The position numbers and the translations under genes are program-made. This document shows positions 16,311 to 25,291 of a DNA stretch of 48,148 nucleotides, in pieces. Numbering within the stretch: position 1 is the first letter of the stretch; every line of letters starts with the position of its first letter. Source of the DNA: Clostridia bacterium. GTDB lineage: Bacteria > Bacillota > Clostridia > Christensenellales > Aristaeellaceae. Below the pieces are notes generated by a model that searched no databases, was not told the origin of the DNA, and saw only the letters and a program-made list of their open reading frames with translations. Location: the NCBI GenBank assembly GCA_017481825.1, contig JAFUOR010000049.1, forward strand, positions 1 to 48,148. The letters are read 5' to 3'.

Positions 16311-17216
16311 TCACCCAATCCGCTCATAATAGGCCAGCAGATTCTTCCCGGCGACCTTCTCAATGGCCTCGTCGTTGTAGCCGTAGCGGCGCAGGGCGTC
16401 GATGAGGTTGCCCATTTCGCCGGGGTGGCGGACGTCGTCGGGGAAGAGCTCGATGCCATCGAAATCGCTGCCGAAGCCGACGATGTCGATGCCGCCGAGC
16501 TGGGCGATGTGGTCGATGTGCTGGGCGATGGTAACGCTGTCAGCCTTCTTGTCCACGGAGAGGAAGGCGGGGTAGAAGTTGATGCCGATGAAGCCGCCGT
16601 ACTGGATCATGGCGCGGATCTGCTCATCGGTCAGGTTGCGGAAGTGATCGCACAGGGCGCGGCAGCAGGAGTGGCTGGCCATGGGCGGGCGGTGCCCCTT
16701 GCTGAACAGATCCCAGAAGCCCGCCTCGTTCAGGTGGCTCACGTCCACCGCCATGCCCAGGCGCTGCATCTCCCGGGCGACTTCGATGCCGTAGGGGGTC
16801 AGGCCGTCGTCGGCGTTGACCTTGGCGGGGGTGCCCAGGGTGTTGACGTTATTCCAGACCAGCGCGCCCATGCGGACGCCCCTTTCGCGCCAGAGCGCGA
16901 CGGCGGAAAGCCCCTTCTGGAACACCTCGCATCCCTCCAGGGAGAGCATGAAGCAGCTTTCGCCCGCCTTGGCCTGGCTGGGGTCGTCCACCTGGCGCAA
17001 TCCGGCGGCAGTCAGGTGGGCAACGGCATCCAGCTCCTGCTGGGCGATGCGCTCGTAATCTCCGGCGGTGCCCCTGGGGCCGCTCCACAGGGCGAAGGTC
17101 TGCAGCGTCACGCCGCCTGCGCGCAGGCGCTGGGCGGTGATGCAGGTGTCGGTGAACTGTTCTCCGTGCACGCCCATGTTGTAGAGCGTGTCGGAATGGG
17201 TATCGGCGATGTACAT
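16311..17216 (-). CDS. Membrane dipeptidase-type peptidase (M19 family)
   Basis: 301 residues, RBS GAGGTG. Zinc-dependent dipeptidase of the renal dipeptidase family, acting on L-D or L-L dipeptides. Metal ligands are recognisable: His and Asp in DTHSDTL (5-11), Glu in SLEGCE (about 93-98), His in DVSHL (about 160) and SHSC (about 182), and Asp in GSDFDG (about 248). The chain is a little shorter than the eukaryotic enzyme, as usual in Bacillota, and has no signal peptide, so it is probably cytoplasmic. It is 36 bases downstream of the glycosyltransferase-like gene and probably co-transcribed. Confidence 0.93.
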   Translation of the reverse strand: MYIADTHSDTLYNMGVHGEQFTDTCITAQRLRAGGVTLQTFALWSGPRGTAGDYERIAQQELDAVAHLTAAGLRQVDDPSQAKAGESCFMLSLEGCEVFQKGLSAVALWRERGVRMGALVWNNVNTLGTPAKVNADDGLTPYGIEVAREMQRLGMAVDVSHLNEAGFWDLFSKGHRPPMASHSCCRALCDHFRNLTDEQIRAMIQYGGFIGINFYPAFLSVDKKADSVTIAQHIDHIAQLGGIDIVGFGSDFDGIELFPDDVRHPGEMGNLIDALRRYGYNDEAIEKVAGKNLLAYYERIG

Positions 17217-17252
17217 GCGGATGCACCTCTTTCGTTATGTTGCATGGGGCGG

Positions 17253-18686
17253 TCAGTGCCGCAGCTCCGCGATCTGGGTAAAGAGCTGCCGCCTGACTGG
17301 CAGGGCCACGAGCTGGAACCAGTCCGGGTTCTCGCGGATGACGATCTCCCACAGTTCGTTTTCCGCAGGCAGCTGTCCGCGCTGGCCCAGGATGGTCAGG
17401 CAGCGGCCCTCCAGCTCCCGGGCAAGGCTGAGCACCAGATGATCCGGCACGGCGAACATCGTCGTGTCCGGCATGCCGTTTACCATGGCCATGACGATGC
17501 GGTCGGTGCAGATGGCGTCCCAGTCCAGGGCGGCGCGGTCATAGACGGGATAACGGATGCAGTCCGGGTCGATCCAGACGTAGTGGCTGTGGGTGAGAAA
17601 CTTGTCCCGCGCCACGCCCAGGATGGCGGACTTCGACAGCCGGGTGATGACCTCAGGCGCATCCACCCTGAGCTCCATGCCGTAGCGGCTCTTGTATTCC
17701 AGGACGTTGGGGTGAATCTGCGATACGGCGCGCAGGTTCTGGGCGTCAGCGTAGACGAGGATGGCCATGTGGCGCAGATTCACCAGCTGCTGCAGCCAGC
17801 GGAGCTTCTCGTCCTCCGCATCGCCGGTGACGGCGGTGACGCACAGCGGCGTGACCTTCGAGCCCTGCAGCTGCCACTGGCGCACCTTTTCAGCCGCCTT
17901 GACCTGCAGGGGAACCTTGATGGAGAAGGTCATATCCTCGCTGTGCATGCCGCGCCGGGCGTGGGGAGAGAGCAGCCGTCCGGGGATGTCCACGCCGTAG
18001 AGGGCGCTGAAATCCGCCAGGGAGGGATCATCCGCCAGGGCGGTCTCCGGCGCGACCTCCGTCGCCCAGAGAAGCTCAATGAGCGGCTTGTGCAGCGTGT
18101 ACAGATCCCATCCGCCGCGGAAGGCCCGCAGGAACAGAGGTCCTTCCCCCTCTGCCGCCATGCGGAAGAAGCCCGCCGGGGCAAAGCAGAAGTCCGGGTG
18201 CAGGAAGGGCCCGCGCACGGGCGAGGCCGCATAGCGCAGGGGCGTGCCATGGTGGAAGGTCAGCGCGCCCGCATCGGTGAAGCCGTCCGCCGCCACGGGG
18301 CAGACCGTGCCCAGGGGATCCTCCCGCACGGGCAGGTAGCCGGTGAGGACATTTTTGAGCAGCTGGCCCATGGGACAGGCCCGCAGCGCCCGCAGAATCT
18401 CCTTGTCCCAGCCGCGGCTGAAGCGCATGGCGGGGTGGGCCAGGAGGATGTAGCCCTCGCCCTGCCAGAGCAGGGGAGCGGCGCGCCAGGGGTCGTCCCC
18501 GGGGCAGATGAACTGCGTCAGGCCCAGGGCGTTCATGGCCGCATGGGCGTCAGCGTCCGGCTCCTGGGTGAGCACGAGGCCGTAGGACAGGGCCTCGGGG
18601 AAGAAGGCGTTTTCCTTCGCGGAGAGAAGCGCCGCCTCCGCATCGGCATATTCGACGGTTTGCATGACCATGAGGATTCTGTCCAT
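17253..18686 (-). CDS. Two-part glycosyltransferase-like protein (GlcNAc-transferase-like plus HtrL/YibB-like)
   Basis: 477 residues from ATG at 18686 (GGAGG seven bases upstream; a GTG three bases earlier is less likely). The N-terminal half (about 1-215) recalls the bacterial/protist glycosyltransferase (GlcNAc) family: LLWQGEGYILLAHPAMRFSRGWD, VLTGYLP, and a PDFCFAPAGFF segment followed by GGWDLY. The family's Asp-Ser-His metal site appears here as LAHPAM, so activity is doubtful. The C-terminal half (about 240-477) resembles HtrL/YibB proteins: KSAILGVARDKFL and HYVWIDPDCIR. I know of no standard name for this combination. It is co-directional with the GGDEF/EAL gene 68 bases upstream. 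Confidence 0.55.
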   Translation of the reverse strand: MDRILMVMQTVEYADAEAALLSAKENAFFPEALSYGLVLTQEPDADAHAAMNALGLTQFICPGDDPWRAAPLLWQGEGYILLAHPAMRFSRGWDKEILRALRACPMGQLLKNVLTGYLPVREDPLGTVCPVAADGFTDAGALTFHHGTPLRYAASPVRGPFLHPDFCFAPAGFFRMAAEGEGPLFLRAFRGGWDLYTLHKPLIELLWATEVAPETALADDPSLADFSALYGVDIPGRLLSPHARRGMHSEDMTFSIKVPLQVKAAEKVRQWQLQGSKVTPLCVTAVTGDAEDEKLRWLQQLVNLRHMAILVYADAQNLRAVSQIHPNVLEYKSRYGMELRVDAPEVITRLSKSAILGVARDKFLTHSHYVWIDPDCIRYPVYDRAALDWDAICTDRIVMAMVNGMPDTTMFAVPDHLVLSLARELEGRCLTILGQRGQLPAENELWEIVIRENPDWFQLVALPVRRQLFTQIAELRH

Positions 18687-18754
18687 CACATGACCTCCAG
18701 GGGGAGCGTAGGGATACTGGATTAAGCGGCAGGGTGGGAGGATGGCGCTCCTGA

Positions 18755-21700
18755 TCAGTTGTTTTCCTCCCGCACGCGGGCCAGGGCGTACTCCCGCAGG
18801 GCGGCGGCGATCTCCTCGCGCACGCTCTGGGGGATGTCCGCAGGCTCATCCTGGGGACGGCCAAGGTAGTAGCCCTGCATGTAATCCATGCCAAAGGCGA
18901 CCAGGGTTTCCATTTCACTGCGGGTTTCCACGCCCTCGCTGAGCACGGCAATGTCCTTGCGGCGGGCGTAGGAGATGAGGTTCTTGACCAGCGCCTGCTT
19001 GTCCTGATCGCTGTCCACATCGCGCACGAAGGAGATATCCACCTTCACGATATCCGCGTCGATGAGCATCAGCGCCATCTCGGAGTTGTAGCCGGTGCCG
19101 TAATCGTCGATGGCCACCTGTCCGCCGTGGCTGCGGATGAAGCTGAGCTTGCGGCGGGTGTAGGCCATGTTGTTGTCCTCGCTCTCGGTGACCTCCAGGA
19201 CCACATTGGGCAGCAGATCGCCGAAGTGCTCCACCACGTACTCCTCCTCCTCGGGGTCGAGCACCTGGTTGGCGATGGAGTTGATGAAGATGCGGGCGTT
19301 GGGCGAAAGCAGCCCGCGGTCACGCATGATGCGCACGGCGCGCAGCGTGCCGTACCAGGTCAGGCGTTCGATGTGGTGCAAAAGGCCCTGGGCCTTGGCC
19401 AGGCGCATGACGGCCATGGGGTTGCGCAGCTCCGGCACATCCGGGCGCATGAGCATCTCGTAGCCGAAGAGCTGGCCCGTGCGCGCATCGACGATGGGCT
19501 GGAAGGCAAAATGCGCCAGCTGCTTTTCGATCATCTGGTTGAGGGCCTCGCGGGCGTTGATGAGGTAGGCGTCCTCGGTGTACACTTCGCGGTCGAAGTA
19601 ATCCAGCACGCCCTTGGAGCCCTGCTTGACCTTGTACATGGCAAAGTCCGCATAATGGATGAGGGTCTTGAGATCCGTGGCGTCATCGGGGTACCAGGCC
19701 ACGCCGCCGGAGCAGCGGAAGCGGTAGAAGGAGCCGTCGGGCAGCTGAATGCCCTGCTCCATGATGCGGTGCCAGCCCTCGCTGATGACGGCGCGGCATT
19801 CCTCCTTGCTGTCAAAGCCGTAGAGCAGCACGTAGAATTCGTCGCCCGAGCGGCGGCCGCACACCGCATGGCCCAGATTCGCGTTCTCCGCCAGCGCCCG
19901 GGCGAAGGACTGGATGTAATTATCACCGCAGTCATGGCCGTAGGTATCGTTGACGAATTTCAGGTTGTCCAGGTCCATCATGAGGATGGCGCCCACCTTG
20001 AGCTGATCGCGGCGGCGGGTGAAGAGCTCCTCGGTGATGCGGGAGAAGGCGCGGCGGTTGAGCAGCCCTGTGAGGATGTCGTAATCGCGCTCGTGCTCGA
20101 TGCGGCGGCGATCCTCCATTTCGCTCGTCACGTCCATGACCGCGCCCAGCAGGCTGTAACGGTGCTGCAGCTGCACGCGGCGGATGTAGCGCTCCCGGCC
20201 CGTGCGGCTGCGCAGGAGCCACACGTCCTCGTCCACCTGATCGGTCAGCTTCTCGCGCATGATGCGGTACAGGGTGGTCTTGGGCAGCGTCTCGCCGTCG
20301 TGGGCCACGTCCTCGCAGTCCAGCAGCTGGAAGAAGCCCGAGGAGCAGTAAGCGATGTTGCTCTCGCGCTTGATCTCAAACACGCCCACCGCCATGCCCG
20401 TCAGCTGCAATATCGTGGACAGGCGCGAGGCGGATTCATACACATCGCGGGACAGCCGCTGGATGGATTCGCCCAGCTCGTCGATCTCCACCATGCCCGT
20501 GGGGGTGATGGTCAGCTCCGCCATTTCGCTGCGGCGGCGCACCTGCTCCACCATGCGCAGGATGGGCTGGGTCATGCCCCGGCTGGTGATGATCGCCACG
20601 CCCAGGCACATGAGCATCGACGTCACGCCGCCCACGATCATCAGCGTCGTGAAATGGCGCGAGAAGGTCAGCAGTGACTCCTCGCTCTGCAGGCCGATCA
20701 GCACCCATTTTTCCCCGGAATAGGCCGTTGTGGTGGGGTAGAGGTTCATGTCGATCACCGTGCCGTACACGCGCTTGCCGCTGCGGGGGCCCATGAAGGA
20801 CACGCTGTTGCCATCCGCCCATTCGTCGATGGTCATCGTGGTCTGATCCTGCCGGAAGTGCTGCTTGTAGGTCTGGCCGCTGGTCACGCCGATGCGGATG
20901 GTATTCTCCGCCATCGTGCCCAGCACGTAGCAGCCCGGCACCCGGCGGGCAAACTCGCCCTCGTTGAGCAGGCCGGAAAGGTATTCGCTGCTCAGCTCAA
21001 TGCCCACCACGCCCAACACATCGCCCGATGCGGCGAACACCGGCAGCGAGTAGGTCAGCACGCTGTCCGTATCCTCCGCCGTCATGCGCAGGGGCATCGC
21101 CCAGTAGCCGTAGTACCGCGCCTGCGTGGAGGTACCCTGCCGGGCCGCCTCCAGGGGCTTGAAGTAGTAATCCGTGTTCAGCTCCCTGGAGAAGGTGAAC
21201 GCCGCCTGCCAGGCCGTATCCAGCGGCACATCCAGCTTGCTGGACAGCGGCGGAAGCCCGCGCAGCAGTAGCAGATCGCGGTTGTTGGACGCATCCGACG
21301 TGGGATCGAAGTCCCGCAGGTGAATGCCCGCGTAGGAGTCCTTCTGTCCCGCTACGCCCTGGCCGTCCAGGATGAAGAACATGCCCGTTGTCTCCAAAGC
21401 GCGGAATTCCGAAATCAGGAAGGTCGACGCGTCCTCGACAATCGCCGCGTTGAGTCCTGCATCCGTGCGGATGGCGGAGGCATTGGCGCCCTCCAGCTGC
21501 AATCTCGCCTGGATGATCTCCGTCAGCTCCGTGCTCACGTTGGCCATCTCGTCCCACAGGTGCAGCAGATCATCCTCAAAGGGCTGCTGCTTGTTCTGCG
21601 TGCGCTCATCCAGCGTATCCAGCGCGTTCTTCTGCAACGTCGTAAACGCTCCGCCAACGGAAAGCATCACAAACAAAGCCGCCATCTCTGCTACCGCCAC

Positions 21701-21769
21701 CAGCAGCATCGGCAGCAGCAGGCGGATAAAGATGGAGCGCCGTTTCACTTGTTTCGTACGTGTGGACAT
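18755..21769 (-). CDS. Membrane Cache-HAMP-PAS-GGDEF-EAL cyclic di-GMP protein
   Basis: 1004 residues from ATG at 21769 (RBS AGGAGG). Span about 15-38, extracellular double-Cache-like sensor about 50-365, span 375-398, HAMP-like linker, PAS domain about 450-550, GGDEF domain about 560-715, EAL domain about 745-985. The GGDEF motif is SGDEF, a departure at the first Gly, and no RxxD inhibitory site precedes it. EAL residues are complete: ExLxR as EMLMR, the Asn in INSIAN, Glu in EVTES, DDYGTGYN, VKVD and SEGVET. It probably breaks down cyclic di-GMP in response to an external ligand; cyclase activity is uncertain. It lies 236 bases downstream of a solute-binding protein gene. Confidence 0.93.
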   Translation of the reverse strand: MSTRTKQVKRRSIFIRLLLPMLLVAVAEMAALFVMLSVGGAFTTLQKNALDTLDERTQNKQQPFEDDLLHLWDEMANVSTELTEIIQARLQLEGANASAIRTDAGLNAAIVEDASTFLISEFRALETTGMFFILDGQGVAGQKDSYAGIHLRDFDPTSDASNNRDLLLLRGLPPLSSKLDVPLDTAWQAAFTFSRELNTDYYFKPLEAARQGTSTQARYYGYWAMPLRMTAEDTDSVLTYSLPVFAASGDVLGVVGIELSSEYLSGLLNEGEFARRVPGCYVLGTMAENTIRIGVTSGQTYKQHFRQDQTTMTIDEWADGNSVSFMGPRSGKRVYGTVIDMNLYPTTTAYSGEKWVLIGLQSEESLLTFSRHFTTLMIVGGVTSMLMCLGVAIITSRGMTQPILRMVEQVRRRSEMAELTITPTGMVEIDELGESIQRLSRDVYESASRLSTILQLTGMAVGVFEIKRESNIAYCSSGFFQLLDCEDVAHDGETLPKTTLYRIMREKLTDQVDEDVWLLRSRTGRERYIRRVQLQHRYSLLGAVMDVTSEMEDRRRIEHERDYDILTGLLNRRAFSRITEELFTRRRDQLKVGAILMMDLDNLKFVNDTYGHDCGDNYIQSFARALAENANLGHAVCGRRSGDEFYVLLYGFDSKEECRAVISEGWHRIMEQGIQLPDGSFYRFRCSGGVAWYPDDATDLKTLIHYADFAMYKVKQGSKGVLDYFDREVYTEDAYLINAREALNQMIEKQLAHFAFQPIVDARTGQLFGYEMLMRPDVPELRNPMAVMRLAKAQGLLHHIERLTWYGTLRAVRIMRDRGLLSPNARIFINSIANQVLDPEEEEYVVEHFGDLLPNVVLEVTESEDNNMAYTRRKLSFIRSHGGQVAIDDYGTGYNSEMALMLIDADIVKVDISFVRDVDSDQDKQALVKNLISYARRKDIAVLSEGVETRSEMETLVAFGMDYMQGYYLGRPQDEPADIPQSVREEIAAALREYALARVREENN

Positions 21770-21790
21770 CACTGGTCTTTCCTCCTGTTG

Positions 21791-21981
21791 TGCCAGAGGC
21801 TCTGCCTCTGGACTCCGGCAAGGACGCTGCCCTTGCATCCCGCTTAGGGGCGCTACTCAGCATCGTCCTTCGCTTTCACCTGCGGTGAATTCCCCACTGG
21901 GGAGCCGTTCCGAACGATGTCCCCGCGAACCCCTTTTCGCGATCTTGCTTGCGCACCTTCGGTTGGGGTTGCGCGCGTGGG
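21791..21981 (-). repeat. Inverted copy of the dispersed two-module repeat
   Basis: Tandem hairpins CCAGAGG/CCTCTGG and GCAAGG/CCTTGC (21791-21836) followed by the module at 21858-21981, which matches 16116-16240 in reverse complement (TTCCCCACTGGGGA, CCCCTTTTCGC, GGTTGGGGTTGCGCGCG). It occupies most of the gap between the solute-binding protein and GGDEF/EAL genes. Confidence 0.75.
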
Positions 21982-22004
21982 AGCGCCCTTTGTGCAAGGG
22001 GTGA

Positions 22005-23471
22005 TCAATCTACCGATCTGCTCAGCGCATCCTTGAACTCTTCGTACCACCTGGAAAACGCCTCGTCATTGGTCAGCATGTCCACGGCCTCGGCGCGGCT
22101 CATGCCCTGGGCCACCAGGCGGTCACGCTGGGCCACGGCGGCGGTGGCGGCATTTTGCATGTGGGTGTCCACCACGCGGCGGGCGGCGTAGCTGCTGTCA
22201 AAGGCGTCGGAGGTGTACAGGGTGTAGGTGGTGGTCATCTCCGCGCTGGTGATGAGACTGTCGCGCAGCAGGGGTGAAACGCCCTGCCACACCAGCTCCT
22301 GATCGAGGCGGGCGACGCTGTTGGCGCTCTTCTTCACCGGCAGGTACGCGCTGCCCACGGCAAAGGACAGGTTGTTCGCCTCGCCCGTAAACCACTTGAG
22401 GAACACCGTAGCGGCGTATTCCCGCACCTGCGTGTCAGCCACCACCGCCATGCCCGCGCCCTGCTGGGCGGCGTAGGGCTCCGTGCCCTCAAAGCAGGGG
22501 AGGGGCAGGCATTCGCCGGCGATGGTGTAGGTTGTGCCGTCCGCGCGGGTCACGGCGGTGGGGAAGTACATCGCGCCCGAGGTGGAGCACACGATGGCCG
22601 CCAGCCGTCCGGTCTTCACATCGTCCGAGCGGAAGGTGCCGTAGGCTGCGAAGTGTCCGCTGACGTAGGGCACCATGTAGTTGTCCCACAGCCTGCGCAT
22701 CACGGCGGCGTCCACGTTCAGCGTCAGCTGGCCGTCATGCACCTCAAAGATTTCCACGCCCAGCTGGCGGGAACCTACGATCATGTAATTGGCAAAGGCG
22801 TCCCGGCCAAAGAAGGCCCTGCCGTCATCCGGCACATCGGGGGTCAGGCTGTCCGTCCATTCGTAGTATTGCCCTGCCAGCTCCGTCACGCCCTCCCAGG
22901 TGGACAGCTTGTCTGCGTCCGCCCCGGTGGCGCTGGAGAACAGGTACCACTCCGTGCGGTTGAGCATGAGGATCTCTGTCGACTTGGCGATGGGGAAGAC
23001 CATCAGCGCGTCGTCGCCGCTCAGGTGGCCCTCCTCCAGGTAGTCCGCGATGTAGCCCGACAGCTCCTCCTGGGTGAAGTAGGGGGCCAGATCAGCCAGG
23101 GGTACCAGCTTGTTGACCTCATAGGCCGTATCCGCATAGGCGGCGAACATATCCGGCATGGGGTCCGCACCGAAGGCGCCCTGGGCGGAGGCGATCAGCG
23201 CGTCCGTCAGGTCGTTGACGCTGCCCTTGCTCTTGGCCTCAATGATGATGCCTGTCTCCACGCCCACGGTCTCGTTGAACTCCAGCACCAGACGGTCGAA
23301 GGTCTGCTGCTGGGCGCCGTTGTAGTAATGCCAGATGGTCAGAATCTGCGGCTCGTCCGGGGAAAGCTGATCGGCCACGGTTTTCTCCGTCTGCTTGGGC
23401 ATGAGGAACAGGCCCACCGCCGCGGCGGCAAGCAGCACGATGCAGATCAGCACGATCATCCAGCGTCTCAT
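22005..23471 (-). CDS. Family 1 extracellular solute-binding protein, membrane-anchored, orphan
   Basis: 488 residues from ATG at 23471 (RBS AGAGGTG); an upstream GTG at 23489 is less likely. A hydrophobic segment at about 5-24 acts as signal anchor; there is no lipobox Cys. The mature part has the SBP_bac_1 layout (ILTIWHYYNGAQ, FDRLVLEFNE, MPDMFAAYAD, FPIAKSTEILMLNR, AAQQGAGMAVVAD, FLKWFTGEANN). These proteins usually bind sugars or related compounds for ABC importers, but no sugar permease is here. It follows the Zn/Mn-type permease by 30 bases and precedes a Cache-GGDEF/EAL receptor. A sensory role feeding the receptor is a guess from position. Confidence 0.85.
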   Translation of the reverse strand: MRRWMIVLICIVLLAAAAVGLFLMPKQTEKTVADQLSPDEPQILTIWHYYNGAQQQTFDRLVLEFNETVGVETGIIIEAKSKGSVNDLTDALIASAQGAFGADPMPDMFAAYADTAYEVNKLVPLADLAPYFTQEELSGYIADYLEEGHLSGDDALMVFPIAKSTEILMLNRTEWYLFSSATGADADKLSTWEGVTELAGQYYEWTDSLTPDVPDDGRAFFGRDAFANYMIVGSRQLGVEIFEVHDGQLTLNVDAAVMRRLWDNYMVPYVSGHFAAYGTFRSDDVKTGRLAAIVCSTSGAMYFPTAVTRADGTTYTIAGECLPLPCFEGTEPYAAQQGAGMAVVADTQVREYAATVFLKWFTGEANNLSFAVGSAYLPVKKSANSVARLDQELVWQGVSPLLRDSLITSAEMTTTYTLYTSDAFDSSYAARRVVDTHMQNAATAAVAQRDRLVAQGMSRAEAVDMLTNDEAFSRWYEEFKDALSRSVD

Positions 23472-23501
23472 GGTCACACCTCTGTGCACAGTATTGGGAA
23501 G

Positions 23502-24341
23502 TTACCGGACAAACTGCCTTGCCCCCAGGGAGATGAAGTAGGCCGCCGCCGCGTAGAGCACGATGGCCGCGCCGGCGGAGGTGTCCCAGGCATAGGCGCT
23601 CAAAAGGCCCGCGACGCCGCAGACCATGGCGATTGCGACGCTCCACACCGCATGCTGGCGGCTGGAGCGGGCGATGTTGCGCCCCGCCGCCGCAGGGAGA
23701 ATCAGCAGCGCGTTAATGAGCATCACGCCCACCCACCTGATGGCCAGCATCACCGCCACGGCTACCAGCACCACAAACAGGCATTCCACCGCCTGCACGC
23801 GGATGCCGCGGGAGCGCGCCAGAGAGCCGTTGATGCCCGAGAGCAGCAGCTGGTTGTACATCAGCGCCCACAGCGCCGTGCCGCAAATCAGGGCGATGAG
23901 CAGGTAGGTCAGATCGTTGGGGGTCACGGCCAGCACATCGCCCACCAGGAGGGTCGAATACTTTGCAAAGCCGCCGCCCTTGGATAGGATCAGCAGTCCC
24001 GCCGCGATGGAGGTGGAGGAGAACACGCTGATGACCGTATCGGTCGATGCAGCGCCGGTCTGCTTGATGCGGCAGATGAGGATGGCCCACACGATGCCGA
24101 ACACCAGCATCGCCGCCAGGTCGCTGGATACGCCCAGCACGATGCCCAGGCCAATGCCCGTCAGGGCGCTGTGGCCCAGCGCGTCGGAGAAGAAGGCCAT
24201 CTGCTGGTTCACCGCCATCGTGCCCAGCAGGCCCAGCAGGGGCGTGAGCAGCAAGATGGCGAGGAAGGCGTTCTTCATGAAGGTAAACTGCAGCGCCTCA
24301 ATGGGCAGGAGGGTATCGATGATCTGATAGATAATCTCCAT
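23502..24341 (-). CDS. Zn/Mn-type ABC transporter permease (ZnuB/MntB family)
   Basis: 279 residues from the ATG at 24341, which overlaps the ATPase stop (TAATG). Eight or so hydrophobic segments in the ABC-3 family pattern, with FFSDALGHSALTGIGLGI near the N terminus, RWVGVMLINALLILPAA and SAYAWDTSAGAAIVL near the C terminus. Moves zinc, manganese or iron across the membrane together with the ATPase. The cognate cluster A-1 metal-binding protein is not in the window. Confidence 0.9.
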   Translation of the reverse strand: MEIIYQIIDTLLPIEALQFTFMKNAFLAILLLTPLLGLLGTMAVNQQMAFFSDALGHSALTGIGLGIVLGVSSDLAAMLVFGIVWAILICRIKQTGAASTDTVISVFSSTSIAAGLLILSKGGGFAKYSTLLVGDVLAVTPNDLTYLLIALICGTALWALMYNQLLLSGINGSLARSRGIRVQAVECLFVVLVAVAVMLAIRWVGVMLINALLILPAAAGRNIARSSRQHAVWSVAIAMVCGVAGLLSAYAWDTSAGAAIVLYAAAAYFISLGARQFVR

Positions 24342-25150
24342 TACGCATCGCCCTCCGTTTCGCCCGATACGCGGGGGTTCCACCGCTCCGCGCCGTGGTG
24401 CCGCCGGGAGGTGAGGTTGCGCGCTCCCACGCCGAACACCCTCTGGAACTCCGGCGAGGCATACACCGCATCCGGCGTGCCCTGCACCAGCACGGTCTTG
24501 TCCAGCAGCGCCACATGATCGGCGTACTGGCGCACCAGGTTCAGGTCGTGGGAGACGAGCAGGATCGCCATGTGGTGCTGCTCCTTGAGGCGCACCACCG
24601 TATCCAGGAACATTTTCAGGCCATTGTGATCAACGCCCGAGACCGGCTCATCCAGCACCAGCAGGTCGGGCGCGGGGGTGATGGCCAGCGCCAGCAGCAC
24701 CCGCTGCATCTCGCCCCCCGAACAGCGCCCCAGGGGACGCTTCGCCAGCTCCTCGCCCTGCACGCTGCGCAGCGCGGCGAGCACCTTCTCCCGCGTGCGG
24801 CGGCTCACGCCCGTCCACACCGGACGGCGCGTGAAGGCCGCGGCGAGGAAGTCCTCCACCGTCACGGGCATTTCCTTGTCAAAATCGAGGTGCTGGGGGA
24901 CGTAGCCCGTGCGCAGCCGCGGCACGATGCGGTCCTCCCCATCCTCGTGGCGGATGGCACCGCCGTGGGGCAATTCCCCCAGCAGCGCGCGGATCAGCGT
25001 GGTTTTGCCCGCGCCGTTCTGACCGATGAGCACGGTCAGCTGCCCGCAGTGGATGTGCATCGATACATCCTGTAAAAGCACCTGCCCGCCCCGCGTCACG
25101 GACACCTTGTCCAGCGCGATGCGGCACAGGGAACAGCCATTATCTGCCAT
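24341..25150 (-). CDS. Zn/Mn-type ABC transporter ATP-binding protein (ZnuC family)
   Basis: 269 residues, RBS AAGGAGAG. Walker A GQNGAGKT at 43-50, Q-loop YVPQHLDF, signature CSGGEMQRV, Walker B LLVLDEPVSGVD and the switch His in VSHDL. Cys-containing N terminus (NGCSLC) and a His-rich C-terminal tail (SRRHHGAERW) are unusual extras that might touch metal. First gene of the transporter operon, divergent from the rpiB-like gene. Confidence 0.92.
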   Translation of the reverse strand: MADNGCSLCRIALDKVSVTRGGQVLLQDVSMHIHCGQLTVLIGQNGAGKTTLIRALLGELPHGGAIRHEDGEDRIVPRLRTGYVPQHLDFDKEMPVTVEDFLAAAFTRRPVWTGVSRRTREKVLAALRSVQGEELAKRPLGRCSGGEMQRVLLALAITPAPDLLVLDEPVSGVDHNGLKMFLDTVVRLKEQHHMAILLVSHDLNLVRQYADHVALLDKTVLVQGTPDAVYASPEFQRVFGVGARNLTSRRHHGAERWNPRVSGETEGDA

Positions 25151-25186
25151 TGAAACTCTCCTTACAAATGGACACAGTCATACAAG

Positions 25187-25198
25187 AATATTATACCA
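25187..25198 (-). promoter_or_regulatory. Extended -10 promoter of the metal transporter operon
   Basis: Minus strand TATGGTATAAT with a perfect TATAAT (25195-25190) and a TGG extension; no good -35 at 17 bases. No Zur- or MntR-type palindrome was recognised. Confidence 0.55.
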
Positions 25199-25291
25199 TA
25201 GCAAGTCAAGGCTTTTTGGCCGATTCAGCAGGAGTTCGCTAATTTTTCGCGTATTTATTATATATGGAAATCAATTGGGGAGGGCAAAACG

